From Actinomycetospora endophytica (GTDB lineage Bacteria; Actinomycetota; Actinomycetes; Mycobacteriales; Pseudonocardiaceae): a DNA stretch of 64,000 nucleotides. Both the position numbers and the translations under genes were made by a program. The stretch spans positions 372,001 through 436,000 of the forward strand of contig NZ_JAJNDB010000005.1 of assembly GCF_021026375.1 (NCBI RefSeq). Direction: 5' to 3'. The notes under the pieces were generated by a model. It saw only the letters and a list, made by a program, of their open reading frames with translations, was not told where the DNA came from and did not search any database. Positions 43,906-51,607 of the stretch are shown here, piece after piece. Position 1 is the first letter of the stretch; each line of letters opens with the position of its first letter.

Positions 43906-44934
43906 ATGACCACTCCCCCGGCCGAGCGCCTGCCCGACCTCGCGGTCCTGTTCCCGTTCCGCGCCTGGCTGCGCCACCCCGCGCTGCGGGCGTGGACGAC
44001 GTGGTTGTTCGTCGCGCTCGTCGCGGTGCCGCCGGCTGCGCTGGTCCTGTTCTCCGGCGCCGACAGCTTCAACGGCATCGCGACGGTGTTCGCGGCCTAC
44101 TTCGCGGCCGCCTGGTTCCTCCTTCTTCGCGCGCTCGTCCGACCGAGGGCTGTGAGCGGCGGACTCCTCGCTCAGGTGGTGATCGTCGCGCTGCTCGTCG
44201 AGGCACCTCTCGCCGTCTGGCTCGAGAGAGCTCTCGGAGCGAACACCGATTCCCTCGCGTCGAGCGTGTTCGCCGTCGGAGTCCCCGAAGAGCTCGCCAA
44301 GCTGCTTCCGGTCCTTGCACTCGCCCTGTTCCACCGACGGAGCGGCCTCGTGCCGCGCGACGCCCTCTTCCTCGGCGCTGTGAGCGGTCTGGTCTTCGGG
44401 GCCGGCGAAGCGGTCACCTACGTCACCCAGTACATGCCGGAGGCTGGCCTGCTCGGTGTCGGCGGGGCGATCCTGACGGTGTGGCGCTTCGTCACGGACC
44501 CCGTGGTGCACGCGTTGTGGGCCGGGATCGGCGGCTACTTCGTCGGACTCGCCATCCAGTTCCGGACTCCCGGAAGGGCCTGCGCGCTGGTCGCTCTCGG
44601 CCTCGCCGTGGCCGCGGTCCTCCACGGCGTCAACGACTGGCTCGGTGTCAACGTCCTCTGGGTTCTGGTCGACGTCGTCAGCGCGCTGCTGTTCCTCGCG
44701 TACGCCCGGATCGGGCTCGTCGCGGCACCGCGCACGCCCCGGCCCGCCATCCCTGCGGCCCCGCAGCTGTGGGGTCCGCCGGCGGCGGCGATGTCGACTC
44801 CGGCGCCGGCCGCAGCCGCGCGGACCGTCGCACCCAGCACGTCGGTGCCGGCACCCCGTACCGGCGGCCGGCACGCCGTGGCGGACGAGGACCCGGTGAC
44901 GGCCCCGATCGCTCTAGCGACCGCTCGGCTCTGA
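43906..44934 (+). CDS. PrsW-family intramembrane metalloprotease
   Basis: The 342-aa protein has about eight transmembrane helices with the PrsW motifs on three of them: PEELAK (Glu128, Glu129, Lys132), FGAGEAV (Glu168) and DPVVHALW (His202), which together form the metal site. PrsW in Bacillus cleaves the anti-sigma factor RsiW. No anti-sigma or sigma gene is nearby, so the substrate is unknown. The tail after residue 285 is a disordered Pro/Ala stretch. A hairpin terminator follows. Confidence 0.92.
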   Translation: MTTPPAERLPDLAVLFPFRAWLRHPALRAWTTWLFVALVAVPPAALVLFSGADSFNGIATVFAAYFAAAWFLLLRALVRPRAVSGGLLAQVVIVALLVEAPLAVWLERALGANTDSLASSVFAVGVPEELAKLLPVLALALFHRRSGLVPRDALFLGAVSGLVFGAGEAVTYVTQYMPEAGLLGVGGAILTVWRFVTDPVVHALWAGIGGYFVGLAIQFRTPGRACALVALGLAVAAVLHGVNDWLGVNVLWVLVDVVSALLFLAYARIGLVAAPRTPRPAIPAAPQLWGPPAAAMSTPAPAAAARTVAPSTSVPAPRTGGRHAVADEDPVTAPIALATARL

Positions 44935-44973
44935 CCAGAGCGGCCGACGCGGCACCGGTCCACGGTCGTCGAC

Positions 44974-45040
44974 CATGATCACCGGGATGACGAGCTTGTG
45001 ATGCCTGGGCGTCCAGATCCTCGTCGTCCTGGTGATCATG
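44974..45040. terminator. Long hairpin downstream of the PrsW gene
   Basis: Arms 44974-44994 and 45020-45040 pair at 19 of 21 positions with a 25-base loop; the outer ATGATCACC/GGTGATCAT part is perfect. It lies 40 bp past the stop and probably terminates the gene. Confidence 0.7.
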
Positions 45041-45238
45041 CGCTCGGGCGGACGTCAGCCGGCTCCAGCCGTGTGCGCGCCGCACACGCTCTCCGAGCGC
45101 AAACCGGAGCAATCTCCCAGATATTAGACCGTCAGAGTGAATACTCTGGCTTCGACATGACTGACCGTGACTTCATGCTCCTCACACGGCCGCCCGGCCC
45201 CGCGGCGGTCCGGCCCGACGTCCGGTGAGGACACCCCG

Positions 45239-45748
45239 ATGACTCAGCAGATGCCCGCCTCCCCCGAGCAGCCCCTCCCGCCGTCGTACGGAGCGGCTCC
45301 GCAGACGCCGGCGCCCGCCCGGGGCACGAACACGATGGCGATCCTCGCCCTCGTCTTCGCGTTCGTGTTCTCCCCGCTCGGCATCGTCTTCGGGATCATC
45401 GGGCGCAAGCAGACCGCCCGCACCGGGGAAGGCGGCCGTGGGCTGGCCACCGCCGGCCTGGTCCTGTCGATCGTGTTCCTCGTGATCGGCATCGCCACGG
45501 CGGTCCTCGTCACCGTGATGGCCGCGACCCTGGTCAGCTCGGTGAACAACACCGCCGTCGCGGCGCAGATCACCGCCCAGTCCGGCGGCCGCGTCACCGA
45601 CGTCAGCTGCCCCGGCTCGCTGCCCGCTCAGGTCGGAGCCGAGTTGACCTGCTCCGGCACGGTCGACGGAGCGCCGAGCCAGCTGAAGGCGACGGTGACC
45701 TCGGTCGACGGCGGCGTCGTCTCGTTCGACTTCACGCAGGTCGGCTGA
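45239..45748 (+). CDS. DUF4190 membrane protein with DUF4333-like C-terminal domain
   Basis: The 169-aa protein has a Pro-rich cytoplasmic head, two transmembrane helices in the DUF4190 pattern (NTMAILALVFAFVFSPLGIVFGIIGRKQ and GLATAGLVLSIVFLVIG), and an extracellular DUF4333-like domain with a cysteine pair (VTDVSCPGSLPAQVGAELTCSG). The domain combination is common in actinobacteria and its role is unknown. A 6-bp inverted repeat, CAGAGT/ACTCTG at 45133-45148, lies about 90 bp upstream. Confidence 0.85.
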   Translation: MTQQMPASPEQPLPPSYGAAPQTPAPARGTNTMAILALVFAFVFSPLGIVFGIIGRKQTARTGEGGRGLATAGLVLSIVFLVIGIATAVLVTVMAATLVSSVNNTAVAAQITAQSGGRVTDVSCPGSLPAQVGAELTCSGTVDGAPSQLKATVTSVDGGVVSFDFTQVG

Positions 45749-45754
45749 CGCCTC

Positions 45755-45794
45755 GTGCGTGCGTTTCCGTGCTGGAGCACGGAAACGCACGCAC
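45755..45794. terminator. 19-bp-arm perfect hairpin terminator
   Basis: Perfectly complementary 19-base arms (45755-45773 and 45776-45794) with a 2-base loop lie seven bases past the DUF4190 stop and before the LysR gene, which is on the same strand. Confidence 0.8.
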
Positions 45795-45894
45795 ATGCCT
45801 CAGGCGAAGAATAGCGATACGGTCGAGGCATCACCGCAGCTCACAGCACTGAAACGGCCCGGATATCCGACCCGGGGCGCGATACCGTGAGGAC

Positions 45895-46803
45895 ATGAGC
45901 GAGTCGTCGACCGCCGCCGACCTGGACCTGCGCCTGGTGCGCTACTTCGTCGCGGTCGCCGAGCACCGGCACTTCGGTCGGGCGGCGGCGGAACTGGTGA
46001 TCACGCAGCCGTCGTTGAGCCGCCAGATCCGTCGCCTCGAGCAGCAGGTCGGGGCAGGACTGCTCGACCGGACGCCGCAGGGCACCCGACTCACCGAGGC
46101 CGGCGAGGTGTTCCTCGCCGACGCGAAGGCGCTGCTGCGGGCCGCCCGGTCGTCGGTGTCACGGACGCGGGCTGCGGCTCAGCCGCGCCGGGTCACCGTC
46201 GGGTACACGACCGGGGTGATCGCGACGCCGGCCGTGCTCGCGATGCGTCGCCGGCACCCCGACGCCGAGGTCACCATCCGCCACCTCGACCTCCCGACCG
46301 CCCGGACCGACCTGCTCGACGGCGAGGTCGACGCCGTCGTCACCCGGCTCCCGTTCGCCAGCGACGGACTCACCGTGACGGTGCTGTACGACGAGCCGCG
46401 GGTCCTCGTCGTGCCGCTTAACCACCGGTTCGCCGGCAAGGAGTCGGTGACGTTCGACGACATCGCCGACGAGCCGCTGCCGCACCTGCGCGGCACCGAC
46501 CCGGCGTGGGCGGCCTACTGGCGCCTCGAACCGCGACCCGACGGTCGTCCGGCGCCGGACGGTCCCGTCATCGAGGCCATGGAGGACAAGTTCGAGGTGA
46601 TCGCCGCCGGCGAGGCCGTCGTCGTGATGCCGGACATCGGGGTGCAGCACCTCCGTCCGGACCTCACGACGGTGAAGATCGCCGACGTCGAGCCGAGCCA
46701 CGTCGTCGTCGCGACCCGGGCCGGCGACCGCAACCGGCTCGTCGCGGAGTTCCGCCGCTGCGCGCAGGAACTGCTCACCGGACCGGAGCCCGGGAGCGCC
46801 TGA
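45895..46803 (+). CDS. LysR-family transcriptional regulator
   Basis: The 302-aa protein has the LysR helix-turn-helix (RLVRYFVAVAEHRHFGRAAAELVITQPSLSRQIRRLEQQVG, about residues 12-52). An effector-binding domain follows, with the inter-domain TVGYTTGV strand and a late EVIAAGEAVVVMP segment. It most resembles the group that regulates oxidoreductase or aromatic genes. The quinone-oxidoreductase-like gene begins 58 bp downstream on the same strand and is the probable target or partner. Confidence 0.92.
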   Translation: MSESSTAADLDLRLVRYFVAVAEHRHFGRAAAELVITQPSLSRQIRRLEQQVGAGLLDRTPQGTRLTEAGEVFLADAKALLRAARSSVSRTRAAAQPRRVTVGYTTGVIATPAVLAMRRRHPDAEVTIRHLDLPTARTDLLDGEVDAVVTRLPFASDGLTVTVLYDEPRVLVVPLNHRFAGKESVTFDDIADEPLPHLRGTDPAWAAYWRLEPRPDGRPAPDGPVIEAMEDKFEVIAAGEAVVVMPDIGVQHLRPDLTTVKIADVEPSHVVVATRAGDRNRLVAEFRRCAQELLTGPEPGSA

Positions 46804-46861
46804 CCCGGTCCGGTGCGACGATCCGGTGCCGAAGCGATCGGACGACGGCGAGGGAGCGGTC

Positions 46862-47767
46862 ATGCGGGCGTACGGGTTCACGACGGTCGGCGGGCCCGAC
46901 CACGAGGCGTTCCTGGACGTCGAGGTCCCTGAGCCCGGCCCGGGCGAACTGCTCGTCGCCGTCCGGTCCTCCGGGGTGAACCCCGGCGACTGGAAGGTCC
47001 GCGACGGGGCGTACGGCATCGCCGGACCCGCCGTCCTGGGCCGGGAGGTGGCGGGCCGCGTGGTCGCGGTCGGACCCGACGTCGAGGGGTTCGCCGTCGA
47101 CGACGAGGTGTTCGGCGGCTGCCCCGGGATGGTCGGCGGCTGGGCCGAGCAGGCGATCGTTACCGCGGGCTTCGCCGCGCACCGTCCGGCGGCGGTGAGC
47201 CCGGAGCAGGCGTGCGTGCTCCCGGTCGCGGCGGGCACGGCGCTCGACGCACTGCACCAGCTCGATCTCGCCGCGGGCGCGACGCTGCTGGTCAACGGCG
47301 CGGGCGGTGGGGTCGGCGTGGTCCTCGTGCAGCTCGCCGCGGCGCGGGGAATCCGCGTCGTCGCGACGGCGAGCCCCGCCAAGCACGCCCTGCTCGCCCG
47401 GCTCGGCGCCACGCCGGTCGCCTACGGGGACGGCGTGGTCGAGCGGGTCCGCGACGCGGCGCCCGACGGGATCGACGCGGTGTTCGACCTCGTCGGCGGC
47501 GACCCGCTGCGCACCGTCGCCGAGCTGCTGACCGACCGGCACCGTCTGATCTCCATCGCCGACTACGGGCTCTCGACCGAGCTCGGCGGACAACAGCTCG
47601 TCCGCGACCGCAGCACCGCGGTGCTCACCGAGCTCGCGGGCCTCGTCGCCGACGGTTCGCTGAACCCGCACGTCACCAACGTCCGCTCCTTCGACGACGC
47701 CCCGGCCGCGCTGGCCCTCGTCGAGCAGGGGCATGCGACGGGGAAGGTCGTGATCGACGTCGGGTGA
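46862..47767 (+). CDS. Zinc-independent quinone oxidoreductase-like MDR protein
   Basis: The 301-aa protein is a medium-chain dehydrogenase/reductase: SSGVNPGDWKVRDG, VLGREVAGRVVAVG, and the NADPH motif NGAGGGVGVVLVQLA. No structural or catalytic zinc cysteines are seen, which fits the QOR/enoyl-reductase branch that reduces quinones or alpha,beta-unsaturated carbonyls with NADPH. GGGAG precedes the ATG. It follows the LysR gene, consistent with inducible detoxification. Confidence 0.9.
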   Translation: MRAYGFTTVGGPDHEAFLDVEVPEPGPGELLVAVRSSGVNPGDWKVRDGAYGIAGPAVLGREVAGRVVAVGPDVEGFAVDDEVFGGCPGMVGGWAEQAIVTAGFAAHRPAAVSPEQACVLPVAAGTALDALHQLDLAAGATLLVNGAGGGVGVVLVQLAAARGIRVVATASPAKHALLARLGATPVAYGDGVVERVRDAAPDGIDAVFDLVGGDPLRTVAELLTDRHRLISIADYGLSTELGGQQLVRDRSTAVLTELAGLVADGSLNPHVTNVRSFDDAPAALALVEQGHATGKVVIDVG

Positions 47768-47874
47768 GCGGGTCGATGTCGGGCGAGCGAGCGACGTCGG
47801 GCGAGCGGGGCGATTCGGGGGAGGCACCGCGTGCCCGGCTGGTCGCGGGGCGTCGACCGTGGTCGGGTGGTCGC

Positions 47875-48600
47875 ATGAGCTCGCGCGGACAGCTGCCGGA
47901 GGGCAACGGCCCGGACGAGGCGCCGTGGTGGCCCGCCGACGGTCCGTGGGGCGGGCGCGGGCGGACGTCGGTGCTGCTGGTGCTCGGCGGGCTGGCGGTG
48001 GTGGTCGTTGTGGTGCTCGCGGTGACGTTCCTGAGCGGCGGCGAGTCCGACTCGGGCTCCGCCGCGGTCAGCGGCCCTCCCCCGCCGGTGCTCGCGAGCG
48101 AGGGGCTGCAGCCGGGGACGCGGGTGACCCTGGCCGGGGTTCCCTACGACGTCGGGGTCGGGGCGTTCACCCCGAGCACGCGGGCGGCGCCGAGCGGGTC
48201 GCACCTGCTGCTGGCGTCGCTGGTGGTGCGCAACGCCGGGTCGGGACCGGTGCCGAATCCGCTGTCCGGGTCCGCGGGCCTGCTGGTCGCGGTCGGGTTG
48301 CACTCGCTGCCGCCGTCGGTGCTGACCGGTCCGTCCGCGCTGCTCTGCCGCAACACCCCGGCGGCGTCACCGCTCGCGCCGCCGTCGCCGATCTTCCGCG
48401 GTCTCGAGCCGGGGGCGTGCGTGCTCGACGGGCGGGCGGCGCCGTCGGGCGCGGCGAGCCCGACGCTCGCTCCCGGGGAAGCGGCGCAGGGCATCCTGCT
48501 GTCCTCGCCGGTGCCGGACGTCGTCACCGGCGCCACGCCGTCGGTGTGGGTGCAGACGACGCCGGGTCCGCCGGCTCAGTACGAGCGCGTGGGTGCGTAG
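47875..48600 (+). CDS. Single-pass membrane protein, extracellular domain of unknown function
   Basis: The 241-aa protein has a short cytoplasmic head containing PWWPADGPWGG, one transmembrane helix (about 32-52) and an extracellular domain rich in Pro, Ser and Val. Two cysteines (LLCRNTP, GACVLDG) may pair. It could be a DUF4352-like surface domain, given the LLLASLVVRNAGSGPVPNPL segment; this is tentative. An ATG at 47776 would add 33 residues of low-complexity sequence. Its TAG stop lies in palindromic repeat copy 4. Confidence 0.65.
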   Translation: MSSRGQLPEGNGPDEAPWWPADGPWGGRGRTSVLLVLGGLAVVVVVVLAVTFLSGGESDSGSAAVSGPPPPVLASEGLQPGTRVTLAGVPYDVGVGAFTPSTRAAPSGSHLLLASLVVRNAGSGPVPNPLSGSAGLLVAVGLHSLPPSVLTGPSALLCRNTPAASPLAPPSPIFRGLEPGACVLDGRAAPSGAASPTLAPGEAAQGILLSSPVPDVVTGATPSVWVQTTPGPPAQYERVGA

Positions 48601-48679
48601 GTGCCTAGGTGCCTGCGGCTCGTGAGCACTAATTGACGCCAGAGCATCAATTAGTGCTCACGAGCGCGAAGCGCACCTA
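48598..48679. repeat. Palindromic repeat copy 4, bidirectional terminator
   Basis: The core has perfect 19-bp arms (48618-48636 with 48647-48665) and loop CGCCAGAGCA, which is the exact reverse complement of the copy 2 loop, so this copy is inverted relative to it. In the arms one G-C pair of copy 2 is replaced by C-G. The outer ends supply the TAG stops of both convergent genes. The left outer arm is duplicated (TAGGTGCC twice). Confidence 0.88.
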
Positions 48680-49432
48680 CGTGGGCATGACCGCCATGAT
48701 CGGGGCGGTCGTCGAGCCGTCGCCCTGGCCCGAGGTGTCGTCGGCCGCCTGGGTCGCGTCGGCGCCGCCGTCGTCGTCACTGCTGCCCTGGCCGCCGTCC
48801 GCGGACGGATCGGTGTCGCCCGGGATGCTCGGCAGGCCATCCCCCTCACCGTTCGAGGACGAGTCGCCACCGCCCGAGTCGTCCGAGCCCGACGGTGCCG
48901 GATCGTCGGAGGACTGGTCATCGGTCGAGTCGTCCCCGGCGGGCTGGGTCGTCGAGCCCGAGCCGCCCTCGTCGCTCCCCGACCCCGAATCCGGGTTCGA
49001 ACCGTCGACGAAGCCGCCGCCGAAGCCGCTGCCCGGCGACGAGCCGTCGTCCCCGCCCGGCGTGGAGCCCTCATCCCCACCGAGCGGATCGGTGATGGTC
49101 GAGCCGCTGCCCGGCGACGAGCCGGAGTCGCCGTCCTTCGAGTCGTCGCCCTTGGGGCCGTCGGACCCGTCGTGGCCGTCCTTGCCGCCGTGACCGTGCT
49201 TCCCGTGACCGTGCTTGCCGTGGCCGTCCTTCGAGTGCCCGCCGCACGAGCAGTCGTGCCCGTGCTCCCCGCTCTGCGAGCTGTCGTGTCCGCTGTCGGC
49301 CGGTGCGTCCCCGGCGAGCGCGACCCCCGCGCCACCGCCGGCGAGTGCGACCGCGGCCGCGGCGGTCAGGGCCCCGCGGCCGACGAGGCCTGCGAGTCGA
49401 TCGTGTCGCCGGGTCGCGCTGTGAACACCCAT
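48677..49432 (-). CDS. Secreted His/Asp/Ser-rich low-complexity protein
   Basis: The 251-aa protein has an N-terminal signal peptide (hydrophobic core ALTAAAAVALAGGGAGVALA) and then a mature part that is almost all Gly, Ser, Asp and Pro. A cluster near residues 55-85 alternates His with Gly, Lys and Asp and includes HDCSCGGH, a plausible metal-binding patch. The rest looks disordered. Its first 55 residues closely match those of the neighbour at 49691-50230, and the promoter regions are also similar, so the two are duplicates with diverged tails. Confidence 0.7.
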   Translation of the reverse strand: MGVHSATRRHDRLAGLVGRGALTAAAAVALAGGGAGVALAGDAPADSGHDSSQSGEHGHDCSCGGHSKDGHGKHGHGKHGHGGKDGHDGSDGPKGDDSKDGDSGSSPGSGSTITDPLGGDEGSTPGGDDGSSPGSGFGGGFVDGSNPDSGSGSDEGGSGSTTQPAGDDSTDDQSSDDPAPSGSDDSGGGDSSSNGEGDGLPSIPGDTDPSADGGQGSSDDDGGADATQAADDTSGQGDGSTTAPIMAVMPT

Positions 49433-49484
49433 CAGTGTCTTCCCCCCTGCATCGGAATTCCTTGCTCCTCGAGGAGACCGATGT

Positions 49485-49573
49485 CCCCCGAACCGGTGGT
49501 CGACGATCGCGGACCGTGGCCCCCACTACGGCAACGAGAGGGTCGGGAAGCGAGTCACAGAAATATCACGACG
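49485..49573 (-). promoter_or_regulatory. Upstream region duplicated between the two secreted-protein genes, copy 1
   Basis: It contains CCCCCGAACCGG (49485-49496), CGCGGACCGT about 20 bp on, and ATCACGACG (49565-49573), read on the plus strand. The same blocks occur at 50291-50379, and the distance between the first and last block is 80 bp in both. This suggests a shared promoter or 5' leader. Confidence 0.6.
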
Positions 49574-49690
49574 TTTTTCCCGGGCTATTACTCTGCGGAA
49601 TATCGTCGGGTCTTCCGAGCGACCCCGGACACACGTCGGCGGGCGGAGCCATGAGGCTCCGCCCGCCGAGAGTCGTGCTGGTGCTGCGAC

Positions 49691-50230
49691 TCAGCCCAGG
49701 ATGCCCGCGCCGATCGGCAGGCTCGACAGCGCGCTGGTCGGGGCCTGGCTCGCGCCGCTGGTCTGGCCGACGTTCATGCCGGAGAGGCTCGGCAGCGAGC
49801 TGGCCGAGGCGGGGAGCGACGTCGGCAGCGACGTCGGGAGCGACGACAGCGAGTCGGCACCCGGGAGCGACGTCGGCAGCGACGAGAGCGGGAGGGCGGA
49901 CAGCGGCGAGTCGCCGCCCTGGTCCGAGGAGCCCTCGTCGGAGCCCTTGGAGGAGTCCGAGCCCTTGGACGAGTCGTCCGAGCTCTTACCCTCGTCGGAG
50001 CTCTTCGAGGAATCCGAGCTCTTCGACGAGTCGTCCGAGCTCTTGCCGCTGTCGTGCGACTGCGACTGGGTCGCGTCGTGGCCGCTGTCGGCCGGCGCCT
50101 CGTCGGCCATGGCGACACCCGCGCCGCCGCCGATGAGCGCGAGGGCCGCGAGGCCCGTCATCGCACCGCGGCCGACGAGGCCGCGGCCGGTGAGTCGGTC
50201 GTTGTCCTGCTGCATGGCGTGAGCACCCAT
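49691..50230 (-). CDS. Secreted Ser/Asp/Lys-rich low-complexity protein
   Basis: The 179-aa protein has a signal peptide (GLAALALIGGGAGVAMA), a middle of repeated SSK/SDE/DDS units (about residues 60-100) and a C-terminal part built of SSLPTSLP-type repeats. The first 55 residues match its neighbour, including the mature N-terminus EAPADSGHDATQS. It may be a structural or wall-associated protein; the Ser/Asp stretch could bind cations. GGAGGAG about seven bases upstream supports the ATG. Confidence 0.7.
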   Translation of the reverse strand: MGAHAMQQDNDRLTGRGLVGRGAMTGLAALALIGGGAGVAMADEAPADSGHDATQSQSHDSGKSSDDSSKSSDSSKSSDEGKSSDDSSKGSDSSKGSDEGSSDQGGDSPLSALPLSSLPTSLPGADSLSSLPTSLPTSLPASASSLPSLSGMNVGQTSGASQAPTSALSSLPIGAGILG

Positions 50231-50290
50231 GGGAAGTCTCCTCCGCTGTCGGAACGTCTCTCGATCGGCAGGGAGCACCCGTGGCGACAT

Positions 50291-50379
50291 CCCCCGAACC
50301 GGCATGGCGTCGGTCGCGGACCGTTGCCTGAATCCCGTAACGAGGTGATCCGCAGGATGGTCACGGGGAGATCACGACG
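50291..50379 (-). promoter_or_regulatory. Upstream region duplicated between the two secreted-protein genes, copy 2
   Basis: It has the same ordered blocks as 49485-49573: CCCCCGAACCGG at 50291-50302, CGCGGACCGT, and ATCACGACG from 50371. Conservation at fixed 80-bp spacing in non-coding DNA implies selection or recent duplication. Confidence 0.6.
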
Positions 50380-50521
50380 ATTTCTCGATTATCGTTCCGT
50401 AACACGCAACCGGGCCGCTGAGTAGGAGAAGTACCGGCAGATCGGTCTCAAATTTTCGATCTCGGAGCCGTCACGGAGAAACACGTTTCGCGCTCTGCAC
50501 CGTCGGGTATCTGCCGAAACC

Positions 50522-51484
50522 TCACCACATGAATCGGGCAAGCACCGCACGATGGTCGCTACCGGGCACGTCGAGGACCTCGACCGACCGGGCGCGGACC
50601 GGCCCCGTGACCAGCACGTGGTCGATCGTCACGCCGAACGCCCGCCGCCACCGTGACGGCCAGGTGGCCGCCACCCGCCGGGTCACCGGACGCGCCGGGC
50701 CGAGCGCGTCGTGCAGCGGCCCGTGCTCGAGCGTCGCGTTCAGGTCCCCGACCACGATCGTGGGCCGCGCCGGGTCCGCGAGCCACGGACGCAGCAGGGC
50801 GAGCTCGCGCGCCCAGTCCGGGGTCGTGTCGGGCAGCAGGACCGCGGGGTGCACGCCGAGCACCCGGACCGGGCCGAGACCGCCCCCGCTCACCACCACC
50901 CAGCCCGACCGGGTGTCCGTCGACCCCACGGTCACGTCCACCTCGCCCAGCCGCTCGGCCGTGAGCAGCGTCAGGCACGGCCCGTCGTCGGCGCCCGTGG
51001 CCTCCACGGCGCGCCGACCCGGGGCACAGGACCACGCCCGGTACCCCTCGAGGTCGTCGAGCAGGCGCTTGCGGAACGGGTCGCCCGCCTCTGGCAGCAC
51101 GACGACGTCGGGCCGCTCGGCCGCGATCGTCGCGCCCAGCGCCGCCGGGTCGGCCCGCCCGAGCCACACGTTCGCACCGAGCACCGACAACGGCTCGGAG
51201 CCGACCGGAGCCGGCTCGGGACGCCGCCGGTGGCGCCACGCGGAGAGGCCCAGCGCAGCCGCGGCCACCGTCGACACCCCGACCGCGGCCGGACGCCACG
51301 GCCCCGGACGGGCCCCGACGGCCAGCCCCAGGACCCCGGTCCCGACGGCGAGACGGGGCCGGAAGGCGGTGACGATCGGCCAGGGCGGCCTGCGGTCGAG
51401 CCCGAGGGCCTCCGGCAGCAGCACGGCGACCGCACCCGCCGTCGAGAAGACCGTGGCTCCCGCCCGCACGAGCCCAGCCCGCAT
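50522..51484 (-). CDS. Endonuclease/exonuclease/phosphatase (EEP)-family membrane protein
   Basis: The 320-aa protein has about three N-terminal hydrophobic segments (within 5-82) and an EEP domain: LGANVWLGRAD, VVVLPEAGD (metal Glu), VVGDLNATLEHGP (catalytic Asp/Asn) and the terminal GSDHRAVLA (Asp-His). The domain should lie outside the cytoplasm, as in related membrane-bound phosphodiesterases and extracellular nucleases. The substrate is unknown. It follows the large SARP-like regulator gene by 123 bp on the same strand. Confidence 0.88.
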   Translation of the reverse strand: MRAGLVRAGATVFSTAGAVAVLLPEALGLDRRPPWPIVTAFRPRLAVGTGVLGLAVGARPGPWRPAAVGVSTVAAAALGLSAWRHRRRPEPAPVGSEPLSVLGANVWLGRADPAALGATIAAERPDVVVLPEAGDPFRKRLLDDLEGYRAWSCAPGRRAVEATGADDGPCLTLLTAERLGEVDVTVGSTDTRSGWVVVSGGGLGPVRVLGVHPAVLLPDTTPDWARELALLRPWLADPARPTIVVGDLNATLEHGPLHDALGPARPVTRRVAATWPSRWRRAFGVTIDHVLVTGPVRARSVEVLDVPGSDHRAVLARFMW

Positions 51485-51607
51485 GCCGCACCTCCTCCAC
51501 GATCATGCTCCTGTCGTCGCGAAGGCCACGTCACGTGCACGCGAAAGGATGTGGAAAGGCCCATCCGGTTCGATCACGTCGTGGACGACGGCGGGGCGGG
51601 GTCGCGC

